Positions 56,301 to 64,000 of a stretch of 64,000 bases of DNA are shown piece after piece; the first letter of the stretch is position 1, and each line of letters opens with the position of its first letter. The notes under the pieces are model-generated. The model made no database searches. It saw nothing but the letters and a program-made list of their open reading frames with translations, and had not been told where the DNA came from. The stretch covers positions 577,519,165 to 577,583,164 of the forward strand of contig NC_056749.1 of the NCBI RefSeq assembly GCF_019279795.1. Direction: 5' to 3'. A program made the translations under genes and the position numbers. This DNA comes from Protopterus annectens (taxonomy: Eukaryota > Chordata > Ceratodontiformes > Protopteridae).

Positions 56301-57699
56301 TTCACTCTACAGACTGCCCTATTAATACAGTCCTTTCATTCTAGGTATGTAGGGTCTGTAGTGGATGCCTGGCTAGCACTGCAGGCATGCGCATGTATCT
56401 GCACTCATTTCCCTTGGCAAGATGACCTGGATGTCACCTTGCTGGATTATCCTTTTGACAGAAATGAGATTTTTTGGCCAGGGGGTTCAGACCATATATT
56501 ACTGTCTTCCTTGTTGTTAGGCAGATCTCCTCTTTGCTGGAAACCCATTGTCATGTTTACTGACTTTTTGCTCTAGGAGGAGGAGGATGCTCTGCAAACA
56601 TCCTTGGGAGGTCAGGTCTGTATGTGCCATGCTAGCCTCTGCTGCTGAGCTGACCAGCCAGTGAGAAGGAAAATAGGGGCAGCTGTCTGGATGTTTTTTG
56701 ACAAGAGCACTTTGGATCTAAGTGCTGTAGTGGTATTCCCTTTTTGGACCCCCCCTGCTACAGTACTTCACTTTTCAATAGGCTTCTGTGGGAGAGCAAT
56801 TGTACAGTCCCAGACTTTACTGTCCAATGGGTAGGGCAGGCTACTCCACTTCTAGGAAGAAAGAAGAGAGTTCTGTTCCTCCTCCTCCTTGGCTTTGAGT
56901 CCTTCTCTGTCCAGTCCTCTTGCTGTTGGTGCTGCTCTCTCAAGCCTTCCACTCTGTGATTTGGGGTCTGTAGGATATTTATAAGGGTCCTGTTTTCTTC
57001 TGGCCTCTGGGTGTGCTTATTATTTAGTAGAAGTTCTTAGAAGACCTTCAGCCTGAGAAAGGTTCATCCACTGGCTGTGGGCAGGAACTTGATGGGAATG
57101 GAACCTCCTTTGCATCTTCTTCTAGGGTCTGTCATCAGATTCCTGGAATTTGGCATTGTATTTCTCAGCAGCTCTAAGCTCCCTATTTTAGGTAAACCTG
57201 CTTTGGTACTTGAGATCCTATGGGATTCTCACTTAAATTACCTTTCTTTGCTCTCTGAGTTGACCTCCCCTTCCATTCAATCCTGTGTATGCCAGCAGAG
57301 TTATACAAGAAAAGGAACAAGTTAGCCCAAGAGTGCAGGCATTTGGAAAACAAATGGGGGTAAAGCACGGCAAACATTGCTGGAGAGCTATTACTGGATA
57401 TGAGCTCTCTGCTCTAAATATGGAAAAGGAAGCAGAAAACTGCAAAATATGTACATAATTCAATGTTTACTGGTGGAGGAGAGGACTAAACAAGGTTTGA
57501 TTAGAGAGATGTTGGACCCAGCCACGATTTAAGAAAATAAGTTCAGCAAAACACTGACCCAAAAGTACTACCCAACACCAAGACATAAATGCTGTACAAA
57601 CCACCGCAATCATTAAGAACAAGGGAGACATCCAAAGTGAGACAGGGATTTAGCACTAATGGAGCATTTAGACATATGTTGGAGACTTATATTAACAGA
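56301..57699. other. Unassigned stretch
   Basis: Several open frames of 60-82 codons on both strands, none recognised. Composition is somewhat more GC-rich at 56360-57300 than in the flanks, which may indicate another old element. It runs into the presumed start of the L1-like LINE. Confidence 0.4.
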
Positions 57700-59099
57700 A
57701 ACGAACATTTTACACTATATATTGAAGAGTAGAGGTAGCAGAATAATGCTGCAGGTTCCTCACTTAAATAAGGAACATGAACACCAACTTAGAGAGAGTA
57801 GAGTGGATAGGTATTATACAGGCTTAGAAGGGGGAACAGAAGAGGGTTCAGGTTGCTAATGAGCAAAATGATGAGGATGAAAGTTAAAGAGGAAAAGACA
57901 GACAGAGAGGGTCGATTCATAGCAATAAAAGGGTTTTGGCAAAGGATGCAGACCACCTTAATTTCTATCTCCTGCCCAAGACATCTATTAAGGAATTCAC
58001 ACAAATTATGGGAGAAATTGCGGTATTCCATGAGGGAGTACTTGCAGTTGCTGGAAACTGGAAAATTGTGTGTGCAAAGGAAGACACTTTGGGGGGGGGG
58101 GTTAGAAGATGGAAGATTCATAAAGAAGGTAGGTACTTTGATAACTATATGTGGATATTTGGTATGCAGGACATTAAGGAACTCCTAGAAGGCATTTTTA
58201 TACTAATTAGGAAACTACAAGAACTGGGCTAGACTGAACAGACTATACATAACATGGAAACATACCAACAGGGTAAGTAATATGGAGTCACACCCCATAG
58301 TTACATCAGATCATGCCCTGGTGCAGGTTAAATTAAGGCAAATAGTAAAGGTGTAATAGGAGTGACACTGGCACTTCCCTACATATATCTGAAGAAAAAT
58401 AAAACATTTTGGGAATGGTTGGATCAAATGTTATTAGTTCATTATAAGGATGTAGAAAGTGGAAGGTCAACATAATAAATGACTGGGAAATATGTAAATG
58501 TAAGATAAGGAATAGTACAACATTAAAAGCAATAGAAATGTTGTTGCTAAGGTAACTCCCCAAAAGGGAAGATAACACTGAAAAGGTTGCAAGAGGAGAA
58601 AATGAGGACAGACATGTATTTAGTTAACTCAAAACTGGAGGAGGCAAGGGAGGTGGGTATGAAGAAAAGCCACTAAAATCTCTATTGTTTTAGGTCACCC
58701 CTTGAGCAACAAAACTTCTGGCACAAAGATTGCACCAACAGAAGGTAGAGAGAATGATTTCCAAAATCAAAAATCCAGAAAGTGGTAAGGCTGATCTAGA
58801 TAAGATACTAGAAACACTATGCAAACCTATGTCATAATGATCCAGAGGTAGAAAGTACAAAAAGGGAAATGATAGAATATGCAGGGTACTTAACCCCTCC
58901 CCCCCAGACAGAAGAGTCTGGCAAAATAGCATTACTTAATAAAATAGCAGATAAAGACATCAAACAAGCTATCACACAAAACATATGGACAATCCACTGA
59001 CTAGATGTTATTCTACTATAAATCTAGAAAAGAAGTCAATCTGAGATAACCTAAAATCTGGGATAGGTTATTTAACCAGATATTACAAGAGAATAGCTC

Positions 59100-60420
59100 A
59101 CCTGCAACCTGGCGTAAAGCATTAGTGGTCTTAATGCCCAAGGAAGGAAATGAGCATGCAGACCCAGATTCATTTAGACCTATATCCAAGGAAGGAAATG
59201 AGCATGCAGACCCTGATTCATTTAGACCTATATCCAAGGAAGGAAATGAGCATGCAGACCCTGATTCATTTAGACCTGTATCCAAGGAAGGAAATGAGCA
59301 TGCAGACCCAGATTCATTTAGACCTATATCCAAGGAAGGAAATGAGCATGCAGACCCTGATTCATTTAGACCTATATCCAAGGAAGGAAATGAGCATGCA
59401 GACCCCGATTCATTTAGACCTATAACCAAGGAAGGAAATGAGCATGCAGACCCTGATTCATTTAGACCTATATCCAAGGAAGGAAATGAGTATGCAGATT
59501 CTGATTCATTTAGACCTATAACCAAGGAAGGAAATGAGCATGCAGACCCTGATTCATTTAGACCTATATCCAAGGAAGGAAATGAGCATGCAGACCCTGA
59601 TTCATTTAGACCTATATCCAAGGAAGGAAATGAGCATGCAGACCCTGATTCATTTAGACCTATATCCAAGGAAGGAAATGAGCATGCAGACCCTGATTCA
59701 TTTAGACCTATATCCAAGGAAGGAAATGAGCATGCAGACCCAGATTCATTTAGACCTATATCCAAGGAAGGAAATGAGCATACAGACCCAGATTCATTTA
59801 GACCTGTATCCAAGGAAGGAAATGAGCATGCAGACCCTGATTCATTTAGACCTGTATCCAAGGAAGGAAATGAGCATGCAGACCCAGATTCATTTAGACC
59901 TGTATCAATTGTAAAGCAGGATTATAAGGTCACTGACCACACTGGCTGTGAGGACTTGTAAAAATTCTTCCTAAAGTGATCACTTTAGAGCAGTCTGGCT
60001 TTATAGCAGGGAGACAGACATTTAACAATATCAAAAGAACTCTATTGCTGCAGAGAGATGTTGAGAATAACAGCTACTAGTAATGGTAAGGCCTGATGCA
60101 GAAAAAGCTGGAAGTTTTTATAAAAAGGACCTTGGAGGCATTTGGCTTTCCTGGAAATTGGATAGAGCTTGTTTTTAGAGTTTATGAAGGTGCAGCTGTA
60201 AAATTGAAAACAGAAGGCAGGTTATCAGTAGCATTTGACCTATCCAGAAGTCCAAGACAGGGGTGCCCTCTTTTGCCCTCCTATTTACCCTGTACTATGA
60301 GCCTTTGGGTATAAATATAAGACTTGCCAACACCATAGGATATAGATAGTGATGTGCGAGTGAAAAGAGAGTTCTTTGCAGGCAACATTATACTCCATAT
60401 TGCCAACCCAGAAAGGGCTA
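59100..60420 (+). pseudogene. L1-like RT coding region, expanded and inactive
   Basis: A 278-codon open stretch (59125-59958) begins with the RT lead ATWRKALVVLMP and then repeats KEGNEHADPDSFRPIS 16 times, where a normal LINE has a single KEG...SYRPIS block. It leaves the array with VKQDYKVTDH. Further blocks are GFIAGRQTFNNIKRT-like (60000), LEAFGFPGNWIELVFRVYEG (60127-60190), VKLKTEGRLSVAFDLSR and PRQGCPL (60255). The catalytic FADD reads FAGN (near 60380), so the enzyme is dead regardless of the array. Confidence 0.8.
59140..59907 (+). repeat. 48-bp minisatellite, 16 units, in frame with the RT
   Basis: Units start every 48 bases from 59140 to 59860, with only a few substitutions between them (for example Ile/Val before Ser, one His-to-Tyr with Pro-to-Ser, one Ala-to-Thr). 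Because 48 is a multiple of 3 and no unit contains a stop, the plus frame stays open for 278 codons and a minus frame for 281. Confidence 0.97.
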
Positions 60421-61730
60421 ATAGAAACTACAAAGAGGATTATAAACTGATATAATCAACTAGCAGGATACAAGGCAAATGAAGAAAAAACAAACGTGAT
60501 AACAGTCAACTACACCCCTACATTTGATCTGGTGAAAATATGTCCATATTTGTTGGGGGCATACCAAGATGCGGTACCTGGGGATCTAGTTAAAGCAAAA
60601 TACCGACCAAGCCAAGCAACTAAAGAAATGTGAGATGAAACCAGCCAAAATATAATCAGGAAAATATAACCGTGGAAATTGCTAATACTGGACAAAGCCA
60701 GTGAGATACAATCAATATAAATGTTTTAGCACCATTGATGATATATGTGAATCAAGCATATTTCTATTCCCCTTCTAAACCTCTATGGAAAAAAATCAGG
60801 GGAGAGTTGAAAGAGTTCTTTTGGGAGAGCAAAAGAGAAAGAATGCGATTGGAAAACCTGACACTTCTGATTGAACAAGGAGGGCCAGAAATGCCAAAGT
60901 TATAAGGATAGTTTAGAGCCGTGCTTCAGCTACTCAGACTGGTGCAAGAGTTAGACTATCAGGATAAATGGAAAAACAAGGGTGTGTGTGAGTGATACAT
61001 GAGCAGGATAAACCTATGAAAAGTTACAGAGAATGAAAACAGGACAGATTATGCACAGAAATACCTACATTGGATAGTGACCAGGTGGTTAATCAAAAGG
61101 CTCCCAAAAATAAAATGTATTTCCTATAGGGTATAAGTTAGCAGGTGAACCAATAGATGGAGCAACTAGGGTGTGGAGAGTAAGAAAACAAGGAACAAAT
61201 ATAATGGGAGCAGCTGCTAAGAGAGGATAACATGATATAATGCAGGAGGCTATGGGAATGTTTGCAGACTTTCTCATGGAGATTGCCTGGTATACAATGG
61301 GTTGATAATGGAAGTTAGAGAAGATATTAGGAAACAAAAAGATCAGCAGAGGCCTGAGGTGATCAGTTTTATTACAGAAGCCCAATGAGATAAATAATTA
61401 ATAGGGCATACAAAGCAGTAAGTGATAATTTTACATTAACAGGAAGCAAAGTTAGACAGAAATGTCCTAAAGGCTTTCAACACAGGTAAATACTCAGGGC
61501 TAAATAGAAATCAACCTGGTATACAGATGTGATACAAAATCCAGTAAATTCAGAATATTTGCATGGTTATGTCTGCATCATTATTTCTATACTCTAGCAA
61601 GCCTACAGAAAATTTTCCCGATCACATTTGGCACTTGCTAGTGAGGGGATAATGGAGACGTATATTTTAGGACTATGTGGAACGTAAAGACTACAATCAG
61701 CATCTACAAGAATTAACAGGCAGTAGATCC

Positions 61731-61766
61731 AACTCAGCATGTAAAAACAACTGCCAATCATTAGCA
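61731..61766 (+). repeat. SINE scrap
   Basis: AACTGCCAATCATTAGC and flanking bases match the body of the SINE at 26720-26745. Only this short piece is present. Confidence 0.6.
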
Positions 61767-61809
61767 TAGCAGGAGAGGAAATCATGCATAACAACAAAGT
61801 GATGTTGCT

Positions 61810-61975
61810 GAACTGGACCAGAAGTATAAAATATATAAGATCTCTGTTGTCACTGATACTATAAGTAGCCAAGAAGGGTATATATACAATAGAAAAATAT
61901 AACATATCTGTTATCACTTCTACTATAAGTAGCCAAGAAGGGTATACTGTATAAAATATAAGATCCCTGTTATCA
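61810..61975. repeat. Imperfect two-copy repeat of about 75 bases
   Basis: ACTATAAGTAGCCAAGAAGG with TATAAAATATA-like flanks and CTGTTRTCAYT blocks occurs twice in a row (near 61858 and 61921), with a partial third unit near 61965. Confidence 0.7.
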
Positions 61976-62009
61976 TTGAGTATAAAAAGAAACTGAAAAG
62001 AAAATACAT

Positions 62010-63430
62010 ACTGTAACAGACGTAAAGGTGATTGTGGAAGAACTAAAAAAAATATTTCTGAGAGAGCAAGGCAAAAAGATAGCAAATGATATAGTCAACA
62101 AATGGAGTAAGTGAGAAATAGCTCTGATGGACTTACATAATTAAATATCTGGAGTGGAAAACAGAATATAAAGGTAGAGAATAAACTAATCAAGATACAA
62201 GGGGGAGAAGAGGAAATAGAAATTAAGTCATGATGAATCCAGTTTATAAATAGTTGTAATGTTTATACAGTCGTTTCTGATGTCTGATGCAACTAATATT
62301 ATAAAATGACATGCTTACATAAGATAGCCTGAATATAACTGTTATGTCCACAACATATTCAAGACTATTAGATGATTTCAGTTGTATGCTCTGGAAACAG
62401 ACATTGTGCTTGATGTGGTATATCAATGCAAAAGATAATGTAAAGCAATACCCAGAAAGTTGTATGTAAACAGTTTAATTTATGGTTAAATAAAGTTTCT
62501 TTTTTCAGAATTCAAACAAAAGCTGCTCAGGTTATTGAATCAGAAATCTTTCAGTAACATTCCTTCTGTGTAAAGTTGAAAAAAGAAAGTCACAAAACTG
62601 AATTAATCCATATCTTAAGCTAAATGATACAAAAAATGAACAGACTAAATTGGCTGAATGGTCCTTATCTAGTGCTATTGCCAGCACTTATACTAATTTC
62701 TGAATATTTTTGGTTAAATAATGAGGCAGTTGTGAGAGAATTTTGTGTGGACCAAATGAATTGCACTTTGATCTTTTAATAGTGAATAAATGTTATCTAT
62801 TTCTGTGCTCTTTTTAATACATAGTACCTAGTAATTTCATCCCTTTTTAGCAGCAGAGTGCACAATGTTGCTATTTTTCTTTAATAACCTAAATTTAAAC
62901 ACCTCTTTATTAGTTGTTACTTGAAACACAGTAGCCTCTTTCTGTTGAATTGTTTTACACATACTGAGATATGAACAGTTTTCTTTTAATTGTGGTCTTT
63001 TGGTAAGCATAACCAGCTGCATCCAGTTGTTCAGGCAGCAAAGTTGTATTGGCTGCTGCCCATCTCTTGAACTGGTGGTGTGACCTTGTCAGCCCATCCC
63101 AATGATACATAGGAAACTTTATATTTAAAGTAATTTGTCACTGTTCTTACCTTCATGGTTGTTATATTGTTATCATGTATCATTGTGTGGTTTTGCCATA
63201 ATTATTTCATGGTTTGTTGTCATTTTCCTTTTTTCTGTTATTTTTCAGTGTGTGATACTTTGCCTCCATGTAATTCTCTGTTGAATGCTCTCTGACCTTT
63301 GATGTCATGTAAGCTGTCACTTCTGTAACTGAAACTGATTTTGTGGAATGGGGTGTTTTGTACTGATAGCAGTGATGTACAAGTTGCAGGCATAACCTCT
63401 GATGTTGGAATTCTAAATCCTTTTAGCTTC
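62010..63430. other. AT-rich stretch without recognised feature
   Basis: Open frames of about 60 codons only, on the minus strand. No motif was recognised. Confidence 0.45.
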
Positions 63431-63434
63431 ATGG

Positions 63435-64000
63435 GTATGTACTAGACTAAAGAGGACTAGGTTCTTTTTAAGCCTAGCCATGCATCCCAAATCTCTGACA
63501 AGTTCTGGTATCCTTGATAAGTGTAAGCAGGGCTATGGGTGATTAAATATTTACAAGCAGGGACCTGGGAGATGAACCATTTATAGGCTACCTGTTTCCT
63601 TTAGAGACATAGGTGCTAGATCAGGGATGAATTTCCTGTTCCCCATCCAGTTGTCCAAAGTGTACTTGAATTGAGTTAGGGAGGAACTCTACTTCACATG
63701 GATGGGGAAACCTTTTCCAGAGAAGTAATCTGTGGTATACATACCTGTTTCTCTAGCAGGTCCTATTTATAACACAGGCAAGGTTTAAGTCTTTAGAACA
63801 GGTAATTCTGGTGCTGTTTGCTTTGTGAATGTACAAGCGGTCCAACAATGCCTTGTATGCCAGATATACATCTCCCCTCAACAACTTGTAGTAGACAGAA
63901 TACAGGGATAGGGCTTTGAGGCTGTCTGCATAGGACATATTACTTATGCCCTGTATTATTTTAATGAGGAACCTCTGTGGACATTCCAGTTGTTGGATGT
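63435..64000 (-). mobile_element. CR1 LINE 3'-terminal fragment, continuing past the window
   Basis: Minus-strand text LIKIIQGISNMSYADSLKAL, YSVYYKLLRGDVYLAYKALL and LYIHKANSTRITCSKDLNLA follows the CR1 C-terminal order seen at 19210-19480. The 3' end near 63450 (TTTAGTCTAGTACATACCC on the minus strand) matches the other copies. It runs out of the window at its RT side. Confidence 0.75.

Larger units (their letters stand above)
57700..61560 (+). mobile_element. L1/Tx1-like LINE with internal minisatellite
   Basis: The order is endonuclease remnants (57880-58320: DREGRFIAIKG, KTSIKEFTQIMGEIAVF, GVLAVAGNWK, HPIVTSDHALVQVKL), a degraded linker (58330-59100), the RT start with a 16-fold tandem repeat (59140-59907), RT core (59960-60420) and a C-terminal region (60440-61500). 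The C-terminus shows GYKANEEKTNVITVNY, EQGGPEMPK-like and HEQDKPMKSYRE blocks. The family also occurs at 1-221 and 32750-33725. The 5' edge is approximate. Confidence 0.75.

Noticed and set aside
56741-57325. Short overlapping frames on both strands as a small gene
   Set aside because: None exceeds about 82 codons, no motif is recognised, and opposite-strand frames of similar length overlap.
59016-59861. A 281-codon minus-strand frame of repeated LNESGSACSFPSLDIG units
   Set aside because: It is the reverse reading of the 48-bp minisatellite. Any stop-free unit with a length divisible by three gives such a frame.
59140-59907. Possible CRISPR-like array
   Set aside because: The units are directly adjacent with no spacers and lie inside a LINE coding frame in vertebrate-type DNA.

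Overview
The window looks like intergenic DNA from a vertebrate with a very large, repeat-filled genome. I found no convincing host gene, rRNA or tRNA gene. Almost everything recognisable is a decayed transposable element, often inserted into another one. The mix is one dominant CR1-clade LINE with an SGNH-esterase ORF1, L1/Tx1-like and RTE-like LINEs, several DIRS tyrosine-recombinase retrotransposons, three Penelope-like elements (PLEs) with GIY-YIG domains, a tRNA-headed SINE with a fish-type tail, an LTR element and a foldback MITE. This suits a lungfish best; a salamander or caecilian is the main alternative. The organism is an inference from repeat content only.

Layout. 1-5022: an L1 scrap, a SINE and CR1 copies in both orientations. 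5023-19700: a near full-length CR1 on the + strand that carries a DIRS element (about 7129-12514) and an LTR retrotransposon (12599-18037). This CR1 itself seems to sit inside an older CR1 whose halves are 3430-5022 and 19701-21225. 21240-28860: a CR1 tail, then two copies of a second DIRS family. These are interrupted by a MITE with 9-bp target duplications (22900-23437), a poly(A) retrocopy (24843-25070) and a PLE with inverted arms (25495-27375) that contains a SINE. 29290-33720: a DIRS relic, unassigned DNA and an L1 fragment. 33735-42790: a minus-strand PLE split by a GC-rich DIRS-like element (about 35938-41430). 43590-46345: an RTE-like LINE and a CR1 tail, both minus. 46720-54065: a DIRS element split by a PLE (48798-50929) with 14-bp target duplications. 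54100-56300: an L2/CR1-group LINE (minus) and a CR1 tail (plus). 57700-61560: an L1/Tx1-like LINE whose RT coding region holds 16 tandem copies of a 48-bp unit. The rest is AT-rich DNA and a final CR1 fragment.

How the parts work. Each autonomous element would have encoded its own copying machinery: CR1 and L1 endonuclease plus RT; DIRS gag, RT/RNase H and tyrosine recombinase acting on inverted terminal repeats and an internal complementary region; PLE RT plus GIY-YIG endonuclease with hammerhead-type ribozyme motifs in the terminal arms. Every copy here has stops, frameshifts or lost catalytic residues, so none looks active. The best preserved is the DIRS element at 7129-12514, whose recombinase keeps its R-H-R-Y residues. 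The most unusual features are the in-frame minisatellite inside the L1 RT, an RNase H segment copied into a recombinase domain, a hammerhead motif shared by three separate PLEs, and a near-palindromic core at the DIRS internal complementary regions.
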